A stretch of 50,869 nucleotides of DNA from Streptomyces montanisoli (GCF_017813245.1 NZ_JAGIQL010000035.1:1-50869), one strand, 5' to 3'. Shown: positions 1 through 8,694, numbered from the stretch's first letter. Notes: generated by a model not told the origin, from the letters alone. A program made the numbers and translations.

Positions 1-1020
1 GCTGAACTCGCCGCCCCCTTCGAGCGGTACGTGTTCCAGCTGGGTGCGGGCGAGGCCGGCCTGGATCTCGGCGTACCCGGGCATGCCCGGCTCGGTCAGC
101 CACTCCTGCCAGCGCCGTCCGCCGGGCCCTGTGCCCCAGGCGAACAGCTTGCGGCCGGGCAGGCCGTCCGTGGACGTCTGGACGAGGCCGCGCCCGTCGA
201 CGTCGAGCGCGGCGATCCACTTGCGCTCGCCGTCCGGCACGTCGTAGAACCAGTCGGCCGCGTACGCGCCGCCGAGCGGCTCGGGCGGCGCGGGGACGCG
301 GCGCAGGCTCCGCTCGTAGCCGTAGTGCCAGGCCTCCTCGGCCGGCACGAGCACCCGGGTCCCCCGCGCCTGCTCGACGGCGGTGTTCGACCACCAGTAG
401 ACGGGCACGGGAGCGTCGTGCGGGTTGCGGATCCGCACGCCCGCGTAGAGGAAGTCCGCGTCGGCCGGCAGCCACAGATCGACCTGGAACGGCACGTCAC
501 GCAGCCGCTCCCACTCCCACAACCGCAGCATCGGGCCGCCGTCGGGCGCGGTCACCACGGCCGCGTGCACGGGCAGGCAGGACAGCGCCGAGTGGCCCGT
601 GGCGCCGATGTTCCACTCGATGCCGCCGGAGAACCAGGCACCGTTCAGGGCGAAGCTCGCGGGCTGGAACACCGGGTTCCTGTAGACCAGTTGGCGTCCC
701 GTCTCCTTGTGCGTCAGCGAGTGGACCCGGCCGCCGAGCGACGGAAGGACCGTCGCGCGCAGCCGCTCGTTCTCGATCACGAGGGCGTCGAGGCGGGCCG
801 GTGTGCGCCGCCTGCCGTAGCCGTCGAGTATCCGCGCCGGCAGCGGGGAGCGCAGCGGCGCGTGGCCCGCCTGGCGCGCCATGCGGGGCGGCAGCGTGCG
901 CAGGGTGTCCTGGTCGACGGTGTGCGCCTCGTCGAGCGGGAGGAGCGGCGGCAGTGGGTTCTCCGGTCCCACGGGGGCGGCGGGCAGGGTCAGCACGGCG
1001 CGTCGGACGGCAGTGGCCAC
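1..1020 (-). CDS. DUF5107-family protein, C-terminus cut by window edge
   Basis: The frame is open from a GTG start (MATAVRRAVLTL) with a GAGG ribosome site five bases upstream to the window edge, giving 340 visible residues. The middle has a galactose-mutarotase-like look: IENERLRATVLPSLGGRVHSL, then a run rich in Trp and Asn (GGIEWNIG), then VYWWSNTAVEQ. The visible end, around WGTGPGGRRWQEWL and YAEIQAGLARTQLEH, is what I recall as typical of DUF5107 proteins. Those usually continue into tetratricopeptide repeats, which would lie outside the window. A carbohydrate-binding or carbohydrate-processing role is inference from the fold resemblance. It is divergent from the DUF6204 gene, with 187 bases between the starts. 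Confidence 0.72.
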   Translation of the reverse strand, partial: MATAVRRAVLTLPAAPVGPENPLPPLLPLDEAHTVDQDTLRTLPPRMARQAGHAPLRSPLPARILDGYGRRRTPARLDALVIENERLRATVLPSLGGRVHSLTHKETGRQLVYRNPVFQPASFALNGAWFSGGIEWNIGATGHSALSCLPVHAAVVTAPDGGPMLRLWEWERLRDVPFQVDLWLPADADFLYAGVRIRNPHDAPVPVYWWSNTAVEQARGTRVLVPAEEAWHYGYERSLRRVPAPPEPLGGAYAADWFYDVPDGERKWIAALDVDGRGLVQTSTDGLPGRKLFAWGTGPGGRRWQEWLTEPGMPGYAEIQAGLARTQLEHVPLEGGGEFS

Positions 1021-1207
1021 GGCAACCTCACTTCGTATCCGTAAGCGGTCGAGCGATCGGGACGAGCCCCCATCGAACCGCGCGCACGCGCCGCTGACCA
1101 GGGTGCCTGCCCACGGCACCGGCGCCCGGAAAACCCCGCGCGCGCCCCGCCGCCCCGGCCGTAGGGTGCACGGGACCTGTGACGATCGGCGAAGGGACGC
1201 ACCACCC

Positions 1208-1546
1208 ATGAGCACCCAGCACACCTACCGGGTCATCGTGCGGGGCGCCTGGCGCGGCCTGACGGACACCGACCGGGCGCGGCTGCTCGCCGACGTGGAA
1301 GGACACGGGCTCGCGGGGCTGCGGTTCACGCCGGAGGGCTCGCTCGCCTACGACCGGACGCTGAACCACTTCAGCTACCGCTACGAGATCGTCGCGGACG
1401 CGGACGACGGCGAGGAGATGGCCGCTCTGCTCGCCGAGGAGCGCGCCGCGCGCGCCCTGGCCGCGCTGGGGTACGACCACGGGGAACTGCGCTCCACCGC
1501 CACGGACATGGACACGATGAAGATCAACCGGCCGTCGCGGCGCTGA
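1208..1546 (+). CDS. DUF6204 family protein
   Basis: A protein of 112 residues starting MSTQHTYRVIVRG, with GAAGGGA about ten bases before the ATG. The pattern RVIVRGAWRGLTDTDRARLL, followed by FTPEGSLAYDRTLNHFSYRYE, matches my recollection of the DUF6204 family of small actinobacterial proteins of unknown function. It is soluble, with no signal peptide or membrane segment, and looks like a single alpha/beta domain. It converges on the GNAT gene, whose stop lies only six bases away, so the two transcripts must overlap. I cannot assign a function. Confidence 0.7.
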   Translation: MSTQHTYRVIVRGAWRGLTDTDRARLLADVEGHGLAGLRFTPEGSLAYDRTLNHFSYRYEIVADADDGEEMAALLAEERAARALAALGYDHGELRSTATDMDTMKINRPSRR

Positions 1547-1552
1547 CGGCCG

Positions 1553-2116
1553 CTAGGACGTGCCGGCCGGCACCATGTCGGAGGTGATCGCCCAGCGCTC
1601 GTGGTCGCGCCACGCGCCGTCGATGAAGAGGAAGTCGGGCGAGAACCCTTCGAGGCGGAACCCGGCGCGCCGCACGAGCGCGATGGACGCCGTGTTGGTC
1701 GGCTGGATGCACGCTTCGAGTCGGTGCAGCCCCAGCGGGCCGAACACCTGCCCCATCACCAGCCCGAGACCCTCGCTCATCAGGCCGCGCCCCGCCGCGT
1801 GCGCGAAGACCCCGTAGCCGAGCGCGCCGCCGCGCATCGCTCCCATGACGATGTTGTTGACGTTGATGAACCCGGCGATCCTGCCGTCGAACGTTGCGCA
1901 GACGAGGAAGCCGTGGCGGTCCCGGTCGTCGGCGAGCCGGGCCGCGTATGCGGCGTAGGCGTCGGGCTGGTCCGGCGGGAAGAGCCAGGGCCTGTGCAGG
2001 TGCCGGCTCTCGCGGGCGGACGCGGTGAACTCGTCGGCGTCCTCGCCGCGGAAGGGCCTGATGAAGGTGCGCTCGCCGGTGGCGAGTGCGGTGGCGGCGG
2101 CACGCGTGTCGGGCAT
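1553..2116 (-). CDS. GNAT family N-acetyltransferase (RimJ/RimL-like)
   Basis: A protein of 187 residues. It opens with RTFIRPFRGEDADEF, the first strand of RimJ/RimL-type GNAT domains. AYGVFAHAAGRGLMSEGL-like text (here GYGVFAHAAGRGLMSEGL) is the acetyl-CoA pyrophosphate loop. LHRLEACIQPTNTASIALVRRAGF is the conserved helix-strand pair of the family. It probably acetylates an N-terminal amino group or a small molecule; the substrate cannot be read from sequence. The ribosome site before the ATG is weak. It is transcribed leftwards after the TmrB-like gene with 46 bases between them, and may share its transcript. Confidence 0.85.
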   Translation of the reverse strand: MPDTRAAATALATGERTFIRPFRGEDADEFTASARESRHLHRPWLFPPDQPDAYAAYAARLADDRDRHGFLVCATFDGRIAGFINVNNIVMGAMRGGALGYGVFAHAAGRGLMSEGLGLVMGQVFGPLGLHRLEACIQPTNTASIALVRRAGFRLEGFSPDFLFIDGAWRDHERWAITSDMVPAGTS

Positions 2117-2162
2117 CGCGCCATCGTAGACCCGAGCTGACGTGCGGGAACAGGGAGTTTCC

Positions 2163-2795
2163 TCAGTCGAGGCGGATGTGCCTGACGCCCGTCCACGCCC
2201 TGCGTGCGCCGCCGAGCAGCGGCCCGTCGGTGTTGGGCCGCAGGCGCAGCCCCGCGGCGTCGGCGATGCGGTCGGCGACCGACTGCACGGGCACGTGGTC
2301 GGTCCACACGTGCTCGCGGAACTCCTCGCCGCCCAGCGCTTCGAGGCAGCGGTCGAGCTGCCCCACCGCCCAGCTCTCCCGCGTCAGCGAGCCCTCCTTG
2401 CCGGTGATGTACTGCATCACCTGGCCGAGGCCGCGCTCCCGCAGCCGGCGCAGCACCGTCTCGCGCCTGGCCAGCAGCGCGAAGTGGCGTACGTCGTGGC
2501 CCGCGTCGCGCAGCCCGCCGACGATCTGTCTGAAATAGGCGGGCTCCACCAGCGTCATCGGCGCGATCACCGTGCCGGGGTACTTCGCCAGCGTCACGTC
2601 GAGCACCTCGTGCACGCCCGCACGCCAGGCCTCCAGGTCCTGGAAGTCTCCCCGCAGTTCGGCGGGCATCATCCGCTGCAGCCCGAACCCGACGTGCTCC
2701 GGATCACAGACGACGCTCCCGGGCAGCCGGCGCTGGATTTCGTAGGCCGTCTGCGTCTTGCCGCCGCCGAAGGGACCGTTGATCCAGAGAAGCAT
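2163..2795 (-). CDS. TmrB-like P-loop ATPase
   Basis: A protein of 210 residues with a Walker A at residues 7–14 (GPFGGGKT) right at the N-terminus. CDPEHVGFGLQRMMP follows. This arrangement (LLWINGPFGGGKTQTA then DPE.vGf.l..m.P) is that of the tunicamycin-resistance protein TmrB of Bacillus and its relatives, a kinase-like P-loop family. It is soluble, apart from the hydrophobic first strand. TmrB is thought to bind tunicamycin; whether this homologue does is unknown, and many Streptomyces carry such genes without a known drug. A perfect 28-bp palindrome lies just upstream and probably terminates the peptidase operon. Confidence 0.75.
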   Translation of the reverse strand: MLLWINGPFGGGKTQTAYEIQRRLPGSVVCDPEHVGFGLQRMMPAELRGDFQDLEAWRAGVHEVLDVTLAKYPGTVIAPMTLVEPAYFRQIVGGLRDAGHDVRHFALLARRETVLRRLRERGLGQVMQYITGKEGSLTRESWAVGQLDRCLEALGGEEFREHVWTDHVPVQSVADRIADAAGLRLRPNTDGPLLGGARRAWTGVRHIRLD

Positions 2796-2813
2796 GGGAA
2801 CGACCCTACGGCA

Positions 2814-2841
2814 GTGGACGCGGGGCGCGCCCCGCGTCCAC
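2814..2841 (-). terminator. probable terminator of the peptidase operon
   Basis: A perfect 28-bp inverted repeat: a 14-base arm starting GTGGACGCGGGG is followed immediately by its exact complement. It begins 29 bases after the stop of the S66 peptidase gene on the minus strand. There is no T-tract, as is usual for Streptomyces terminators. Confidence 0.6.
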
Positions 2842-2869
2842 CGCGCGCGAACGGGGCGCGCGCCGCGGC

Positions 2870-3805
2870 TCAGGTCAGCGCGGGCACCTCCAGGGTCAGG
2901 GTGGCGGTGTCCGCGTCCAGCACGGCCGGCACCCCGAACGGCACGGTCAGGGCGGTGTCGCCGTGCCCGAACCCCATCTCCTCGACGATCGGCACGCCGA
3001 GTCCGCCGAGCCGGTCGAGGAAGACGTCACGCACCTCCTCGTAGGGTCCGCACTCCTGCCAGGAGCCGAGGCCGATCCCCGCGACGCCGTCCAGCCACCC
3101 GGCGCGCAGCAGCTGGGTGAGGATGCGGTCGAGGCGGTACGGCTCCTCGCCGGTGTCCTCGATCATCAGCAGCCCGCCCGCGGCCGAGGGGCGCGCGTGC
3201 GGCGTCGAGAGGTCGGCCGCGAGGAGGCTGACGCAGCCGCCGAGGGTGATGCCCCTGGCCCGGCCGGGCACCAGGGCACGCGCCGTGGGCAGGCCGAGCG
3301 TCAGCACGGACTCGGGCTCGAACAGCGTCGCCCGCAGGTGCTCCTGGCTCTCCGCGTCCTTGAGGAAGACGGCGGCGGAGGTCATCTGCCCGTGCAGGGT
3401 GGCGACGCCGAGCCGGGTGGCGAACGCCTCGTGCAGCACGGTGATGTCGCTGAACCCCACGAGCGCCTTGGGTGTGGCGGCACGCATGGCGTCCCAGTCG
3501 AGCAGGTCGACCATGCGCTGGGCGCCGTAGCCGCCGCGTGCGCACAGCACAGCGGCCACATCGGGGTCGCACCAGGCGGCCGTCAGGTCACGTGCCCGGT
3601 CCGCGTCCTGGCCGGCGAGGTAGCCGAAGCGCGGGTGCCGGTCCAGCACGTGGGGCGCGACGACGGGGTCGAGGTCCCAGCCGCGCAGGATGTCGAGGCC
3701 TGCCTGGAGGCGGTCCTCGGGTACGGGGCCGCTGGGTGCGACGACGGCGACCCGGTCGCCCGGCACGAGGCGCCTCGGCCGTATCAAGGGGGCGAGTGCG
3801 CTCAC
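2870..3805 (-). CDS. S66 family LD-carboxypeptidase
   Basis: A protein of 311 residues. The S66 (LdcA/MccF) signature is complete: GD.VAVVAPSGP at the N-terminus, the nucleophile Ser119 in VGFSDIT, Glu216 in IEDTGEEPYR, and His281 in FGHGDT, spaced as in Pseudomonas LdcA. LdcA enzymes remove the terminal D-Ala from murein tetrapeptides in the cytoplasm; the MccF branch inactivates peptidyl-nucleotide antibiotics. The GTG start overlaps the stop of the upstream S9 gene by four bases (GTGA), so translation is coupled. It is the last gene of the operon M55–M20–S9–S66. There is no signal peptide, which favours recycling of internalised peptides. Confidence 0.9.
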   Translation of the reverse strand: MSALAPLIRPRRLVPGDRVAVVAPSGPVPEDRLQAGLDILRGWDLDPVVAPHVLDRHPRFGYLAGQDADRARDLTAAWCDPDVAAVLCARGGYGAQRMVDLLDWDAMRAATPKALVGFSDITVLHEAFATRLGVATLHGQMTSAAVFLKDAESQEHLRATLFEPESVLTLGLPTARALVPGRARGITLGGCVSLLAADLSTPHARPSAAGGLLMIEDTGEEPYRLDRILTQLLRAGWLDGVAGIGLGSWQECGPYEEVRDVFLDRLGGLGVPIVEEMGFGHGDTALTVPFGVPAVLDADTATLTLEVPALT

Positions 3806-5826
3806 GTGGTCAGCTCCAGCCGGGGCACGTCGTCGCGCTCGAAGCCGAACGTCTGCGCGTAGAGCGACAGTTCCGCTTCGAGGCAGCGGACCATCGTGTC
3901 CTTCCTGCGGAAGCCGTGTCCCTCGCCCTCGAAGGAGAGGTACGCGTGCGGGATGCTGCGTCCCGCGACGGCGGCGAGGAACCTGTCGCACTGCGCGGGC
4001 GGGCAGATCACGTCGTCGAGCCCCTGGAGCAGCAGGAACGGTGCCTTGATGGCGTCGACGAGGTTGATCGGGGAGCGCTCGGCGTAGCGTCCGGGGACCT
4101 CGGCGAGCGGCCCGATCAGCGATTCCAGGTACTGGGACTCGAAGTCGTGGGTCTCGTCCTTCGCCCACCCCGCGAGGTCCAGGATCGGGTAGCTGATGGC
4201 GCCGCAGGCCCACACGTCGCGCGCGAGGGGCGATGTCAGGGACGCGGCGGTCGTCCAGCCGCCCGCGCTGCCGCCGCGCACGGCAAGCCTCGCCCGGTCC
4301 GCCGAGCCCTCCGCGGCCAGCGCGAGGGCGACCGCCGCGCAGTCCTCGACGTCCACGACGCCCCACTGCTCGCGCAGCCGGTTGCGGTAGGCGCGCCCAT
4401 AGCCGGTGGATCCGCCGTAGTTGACCTCGGCGACGCCGATGCCGCGCGAGGTGAAGTAGGCGATCTCCAGGTCGAGCACGAGGGGTGTGCGGCTGGTGGG
4501 GCCGCCGTGCACCCAGACGACGTACGGCGGCAGCTCGCCCTCGGGCCCTGTGTAGTCCGGGTGGTGCGGCGCGTGGACGTGCGCGTGGATCTCCCGCCCT
4601 CCGGGGCCTGTGAAGACGCGCTCCTCGCCGGGCGAGAGGTACGCCGGGTCGACGGCGTCGCTGTGGGCGGAGCCGATCACGCGTGCGTCCAGGGATGAGG
4701 TGTCGACCTCGACGATCTCGGCCGAGGTGCGGGCGCTCGCCGCGAGCCCGACGACGGTGTCGCCGTGCACCGCCAGCGTGGACGACCACTCGGTCCAGGG
4801 GCCCGGCACGTCGGTCAGGGTGCCGGCCTCGGGGTCGAGCACGCCGAGCGCGTTGGTGCCCGTGCCGTGGACGACGGCGATCCTGCCGCCGGTGAGCGGC
4901 GCGAACCACTGCATGCCGATGCGCCACAGGGCGCCGCCGAACTCCTCGTGCCGCGCGGGCAGCAGCGCGGTGGAGCGGGCGCGCGCGTCGGCGAGTCCGT
5001 CCGCGGGTACGCGGCGCAGCTCCCACCAGCCGCCGGGGTCGGACGCGTACAGCAGCGAGCCGTCCTCGGCCCAGGCGACCTGGCAGACGGCCTCGTCGGG
5101 GCCGCCGAGCACGGTGGCGGCGCCGGTGAAGGGGCCGGTGAACGGGCCGCCCTCGGCGGGTACGTCGGCGAGGACGACCTCGGTGCCGTCCCACGGCATG
5201 CGCGGGTGGTCCCAGGCGATCCACGCGGCGCGCCGCCCGTCGGGCGAGAGCTGGGGTCCCGTGACGAAGCGATGGCGCCCGTCGGACAGTTCGCGCACCG
5301 CGCCCCGGTCCTCGGCGGCCGAGCCGTCGAGCGGCACGGCGACGACGGCGCGGCGCACGTCGGTCGGTGCGGGACCGGTGAACTCCTCCATCACGCACCA
5401 GACCTCGCCGCGCTCCGGCAGGACCCTCAGGTCCGCGAAGCGCAGCCCGCCGCCGACGGACGAGAGCGGGGTGAGCGGGCGCGGCTGCCCGTCGCCGTCC
5501 GGCTCGTAGGCGTAGAGGCGCTGGTCGGCGAAGTGGGCGAAGACGACGAGCGGGCCGCCGGAGGCGCGCGGCGTGCCCGCCCAGGGCAGGCCGCCGTACT
5601 CGATGACGCGGCTGCGCACGTTCCACGGGGCGGGCAGTACCGATTCCTCGGTGCCGTCGGCGTGCCTGCGCACGAGGGCGCGCCTGCCGCCCTCGGCCGG
5701 GCGCGGCGCGGTCCACCAGACCTCGTCGCCGACGGTGCCGAGGTACTCGGGCCTGCCGTCGTGGGAGGCGGCGAGCGCCGCGTCGATCGGGGACGGCCAG
5801 GTGCCGTACTGCGATGCGGTGGCCAT
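3802..5826 (-). CDS. S9 family prolyl oligopeptidase-type peptidase
   Basis: A protein of 674 residues starting MATASQYGTWPSP, with AAGGAG six bases before the ATG. The N-terminal part (about 1–400) is built of beta-propeller-like blades with repeated W/G-rich strands. The C-terminal part is an alpha/beta hydrolase with nucleophile Ser520 in GGSAGGW, an Asp near 604–605 in QGLDDVICP, and His637 in GEGHGF. YVVWVHGGPTSR marks the oxyanion region. It is cytoplasmic, with no signal peptide. It would cleave short peptides, probably as an aminopeptidase (acylaminoacyl or dipeptidyl type). It starts 11 bases after the M20 gene and overlaps the S66 gene by four bases. Confidence 0.92.
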   Translation of the reverse strand: MATASQYGTWPSPIDAALAASHDGRPEYLGTVGDEVWWTAPRPAEGGRRALVRRHADGTEESVLPAPWNVRSRVIEYGGLPWAGTPRASGGPLVVFAHFADQRLYAYEPDGDGQPRPLTPLSSVGGGLRFADLRVLPERGEVWCVMEEFTGPAPTDVRRAVVAVPLDGSAAEDRGAVRELSDGRHRFVTGPQLSPDGRRAAWIAWDHPRMPWDGTEVVLADVPAEGGPFTGPFTGAATVLGGPDEAVCQVAWAEDGSLLYASDPGGWWELRRVPADGLADARARSTALLPARHEEFGGALWRIGMQWFAPLTGGRIAVVHGTGTNALGVLDPEAGTLTDVPGPWTEWSSTLAVHGDTVVGLAASARTSAEIVEVDTSSLDARVIGSAHSDAVDPAYLSPGEERVFTGPGGREIHAHVHAPHHPDYTGPEGELPPYVVWVHGGPTSRTPLVLDLEIAYFTSRGIGVAEVNYGGSTGYGRAYRNRLREQWGVVDVEDCAAVALALAAEGSADRARLAVRGGSAGGWTTAASLTSPLARDVWACGAISYPILDLAGWAKDETHDFESQYLESLIGPLAEVPGRYAERSPINLVDAIKAPFLLLQGLDDVICPPAQCDRFLAAVAGRSIPHAYLSFEGEGHGFRRKDTMVRCLEAELSLYAQTFGFERDDVPRLELTT

Positions 5827-5837
5827 GTGCGGCTCCT

Positions 5838-7181
5838 TCACGCGGTCTTGAGGTAGTGGTCGAGGACGCGGACGCCGAAGTGCAGCGCGGAGACCGGCAC
5901 GCGTTCGTCCACGCCGTGGAAGAGCGCGTCGTGGTCGAAGCCCTTGGGGAGCTTGAGCGGGGCGAAGCCGTAGCCGGTGATGCCGAGGCGGGAGAACTGC
6001 TTGGCGTCGGTGCCGCCCGACATGCAGTACGGCACGGTGTGGCCCTCGGGGGCGAACCGCTCGACGGCGGCGCGCAGCTTGGCGAACGTCGGCGAGTCGA
6101 CGGGCGCCTGCAGGGCGACCTCGCGGTGGGCGAACTCCCAGTCCACGTCGGGACCGGTGAGCCGGTCCATGGTGGCGATGAACTCCTCGTCGCCGCCCGG
6201 CACGGTGCGGCCGTCGACCATGGCGGTCGCGTGCCCGGGGATCACGTTGACCTTGTAACCGGCGTCCAGCATGGTCGGGTTGGCGCTGTTGCGCACGGTC
6301 GCCTCGACGAGTTCCCTGGCCGGGCCGATCCGGTCGAGCAGCGCGTCGATGTCGAAGCCGTCGGTGCCGAATCCGGCCTCGACGCCCTGGAGCGCGGCGA
6401 GTTCCTCGATGGCCGCGCGTACGGTGGGGGTGATGCGCAACGGCCACCGGTGATCGCCGATCCTGGCGACGGCCGCCGCAAGGCGGCTGACCGCGTTGGC
6501 GTCGTTGGCCTTGGAGCCGTGGCCCGCCCTGCCGTGCGCGGTCAGGCGCAGCCAGGCGGTGCCGCGCTCGCCCGCCGCGATCGGGTACAGCTCGAGGCCG
6601 CCCGCGTGGTGGGTGTACGCGCCCGATTCACTGATGCCCTCGGTGCAGCCCTCGAAGAGCTCGGGGTGGTGGTCGGCGAGGAAGCCGGAGCCGTCCTCGG
6701 CGCTGGCCTCCTCGTCGGCGGTGAACGCGACGACGATGTCGCGGCGCGGCCTGATCCCGTGGCGGGCCCAGGCGCGGACCACCGTGAGGATCATCGCGTC
6801 CATGTTCTTCATGTCGACGGCGCCGCGGCCCCACACCACGCCGTCGCGCACCTCGCCGGAGAACGGGTGCACGCTCCAGTCGGCGGGCTCGGCGGGCACG
6901 ACGTCGAGGTGGCCGTGGACGAGCAGCGCGTCCGCCGACGGGTCGGTGCCGGCGATCCGCGCGACCACGTTGCCGCGGCCCTTGGTGCGCTCCAGCACGA
7001 CCGGTTCGAGTCCGGCCTCGGCGAGGTGGGCCGCGGCGTACTCGGCCGCGGGGCGCTCCTGGCAGTCGCCGCCGCCGCGGTTGGTGGTGTCGATGCGGAT
7101 GAGCTCGGAGGTGAACGCGGTCACCTCGTCGAGCGCCTTGCTGTCGATGGGGTCGACTTCGGGGGTGTCGGTCTCAGCCAT
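5838..7181 (-). CDS. M20/M25/M40 family metallo-hydrolase
   Basis: A protein of 447 residues. The two-zinc M20 signature is present in order: LVHGHLDVVP (first His and Asp), WGRGAVDMKN (bridging Asp), FTADEEAS (the Glu-Glu pair), and GGTDAKQF near the C-terminus with the dimerisation lid between. The family hydrolyses dipeptides, N-acyl amino acids or similar amides. A very strong ribosome site (GGAGGAGC) sits inside the end of the upstream M55 gene, which it overlaps by eight bases. There is no signal peptide. In this operon it probably works on the dipeptides released by its neighbours; the exact substrate is not visible. Confidence 0.92.
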   Translation of the reverse strand: MAETDTPEVDPIDSKALDEVTAFTSELIRIDTTNRGGGDCQERPAAEYAAAHLAEAGLEPVVLERTKGRGNVVARIAGTDPSADALLVHGHLDVVPAEPADWSVHPFSGEVRDGVVWGRGAVDMKNMDAMILTVVRAWARHGIRPRRDIVVAFTADEEASAEDGSGFLADHHPELFEGCTEGISESGAYTHHAGGLELYPIAAGERGTAWLRLTAHGRAGHGSKANDANAVSRLAAAVARIGDHRWPLRITPTVRAAIEELAALQGVEAGFGTDGFDIDALLDRIGPARELVEATVRNSANPTMLDAGYKVNVIPGHATAMVDGRTVPGGDEEFIATMDRLTGPDVDWEFAHREVALQAPVDSPTFAKLRAAVERFAPEGHTVPYCMSGGTDAKQFSRLGITGYGFAPLKLPKGFDHDALFHGVDERVPVSALHFGVRVLDHYLKTA

Positions 7182-8019
7182 ACTGCTCCTCCACGGCGGA
7201 CGAGGCGATCGTGGTGACGGCCTTGAAGGTGCGGATCGCCTCGTACATCGTCGGTGACGTGTACGAGACGCGCCGCTCGCCGCTCGGGGCGACGCCCGGC
7301 ACGACGGTCGAGGCGTCGGCCAGGTGGGCGGCGTCGAACTCCAGCTCCACCGTGAACGGGCCGCCGTCGACGGGCTCGTGGCGGTGGGCGAGCGCGGTGG
7401 CCTCCTTGGCCGCGGACCTGATGTCCGCCGCGGTGCGCTCGGGCGTGCGGCAGACGGCGGCGTAGCGCGACACGTGGTCCTTGACGGCGACCTTGCGGGC
7501 TCCGGGCGCGTAGCCGTCGGCGTCGACGCACGTCAGGTCGTCGCCGGTGACGAGCACGACGGGGACGCCGTACTCGGCGACGACGTGCGCGTTGAGCAGG
7601 CCCTCGCTGGCCCTCGTGCCGTTCAGCCACACTCCGGTGATGGAGTTGGCGAGGTAGGTGTGGGCGAGGACGCCCTCCGTGCCGGCGGCCGTGTGGTAGC
7701 CGACGAAGGCGATGGCGTCGACGTCGCCGTGCTGGACGCCCTCCACCATGGACAGGGACTTGTGGCGGCCCGTCAGCATCTGGGCGCGGCTGTCGAGCCG
7801 TTCCAGCAGGAGGTTGCGCATGGACCAGTGGGCCTCGTTGATGAGGACCTCGTCGGCGCCGCCGTCGTAGAAGCCGAGCACCGCGGCGTTCACGTCGGAG
7901 GTGAACAGCGCCCGGCAGCGCTCCCACTGCGGTGTCCCGGGCAGGACGTCCGCCGGCCAGGTCACACCGGTGGCGCCCTCCATGTCGGCACTGATGAGGA
8001 TCTTCAAGAACCGCCCCAT
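7174..8019 (-). CDS. M55 family D-aminopeptidase (DppA-like)
   Basis: A protein of 281 residues. It begins with the M55 metal-binding motif KILISADMEGATG (Asp12, Glu14). It then has NEAHWSMRNLL and FVGYHTAAGT with further His ligands. DppA of Bacillus subtilis is a self-compartmentalising decamer that releases N-terminal D-amino acids, for example from D-Ala-D-Ala. The ATG at 8019 has GGGAG only two bases upstream. A TTG at 8007 (giving a protein starting MKILISADMEG, as in most relatives) is an alternative start. It is the first gene of a tightly coupled four-peptidase operon, and a set of hairpins lies between it and the cold-shock gene. Confidence 0.9.
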   Translation of the reverse strand: MGRFLKILISADMEGATGVTWPADVLPGTPQWERCRALFTSDVNAAVLGFYDGGADEVLINEAHWSMRNLLLERLDSRAQMLTGRHKSLSMVEGVQHGDVDAIAFVGYHTAAGTEGVLAHTYLANSITGVWLNGTRASEGLLNAHVVAEYGVPVVLVTGDDLTCVDADGYAPGARKVAVKDHVSRYAAVCRTPERTAADIRSAAKEATALAHRHEPVDGGPFTVELEFDAAHLADASTVVPGVAPSGERRVSYTSPTMYEAIRTFKAVTTIASSAVEEQYG

Positions 8020-8091
8020 TCTCCCAGGCCAGTGGGGCCGTCACCCACCGACGTCGTTGTCGAACGCGTCAAGTAGAACACTCGCGCGCCC

Positions 8092-8142
8092 GCACGGCGC
8101 ACACCGGCCCCGCACGGCGGTGTGCGCCGTGCGGGGCCGGTG
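8092..8142 (-). terminator. terminator with two alternative perfect hairpins
   Basis: Two perfect stems share bases here and cannot form together. One has 18-base arms at 8102–8119 and 8125–8142 with a 5-base loop. The other has 15-base arms at 8092–8106 and 8118–8132 with an 11-base loop. The cause is a direct repeat CGCACGGCG plus one inverted copy. It lies 22 bases after the cold-shock gene stop and 72 bases before the M55 gene, both leftwards, so it may be a simple terminator or a switch for the peptidase operon. Confidence 0.6.
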
Positions 8143-8164
8143 CGTGGCTCGTGGGATCGGAGGT

Positions 8165-8578
8165 CTATGCCTCGGTCCAGCCGTGGTCGGCGGCGAGCTT
8201 CCCGAGGTGGCGCCTGATCGCCACGATCTGCTCCGCGGTGATCCCGGGGGCGGCGGCGAGCAGGGCCTCCGTGACCTCCTCGGTGAACTCGCGGGGCGAC
8301 AGGACGTCGCAGAGTCCTTCGTCCATCGCCGAGCGCGGCGCCTGGCGGGCGGGGACGCCGGTGGACATGCCGTCCTCCAGCACGCTGACGCGGGCGGCCT
8401 TGAGGCCCTTGTCGCCGTTCTCGATGTCGAACTCGACGCTCACGCCGGGGCCGACCAGGGACTTGTCCACGACGAGGTCGTTCACGTGCAGGAAGACGTC
8501 GTCACCGCCGCCGCTGGGCGCCACGAAGCCGTAGCCGCGGACCGTGTCGAAACGGATGACCTTGCCCGTTGCCACCAT
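8165..8578 (-). CDS. cold-shock-domain protein
   Basis: A protein of 137 residues from the ATG chosen here (MVATGKVIRFD). A GTG at 8590 with AGGGG upstream would add four residues. Residues 1–68 form a cold-shock OB-fold: GKVIRFDTVRGYGFVAP is the RNP1-like strand, and DVFLHVNDL is RNP2. The remaining half (to LAADHGWTEA) is a helical tail seen in the larger Streptomyces members. The role is binding single-stranded RNA or DNA. It is a single gene followed by a strong hairpin. Confidence 0.88.
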   Translation of the reverse strand: MVATGKVIRFDTVRGYGFVAPSGGGDDVFLHVNDLVVDKSLVGPGVSVEFDIENGDKGLKAARVSVLEDGMSTGVPARQAPRSAMDEGLCDVLSPREFTEEVTEALLAAAPGITAEQIVAIRRHLGKLAADHGWTEA

Positions 8579-8694
8579 GCACCCCATCACGTAACCCCTG
8601 CCATGCGGCCCGCGCGCGGATCACCGCACGCCCGCCACCCGGCGTCACGCTACCGCACCCTGTGTCAGGGAAGAAGGCACCCGGTGTGCCGGTC

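Noticed and set aside
8676..8690. GGCAC-N5-GTGCC near the phosphoesterase terminator
   Set aside because: The spacing differs from the N3 sites of the ccr region, and it lies at the 3' end of an unrelated gene. I take it as a small hairpin.
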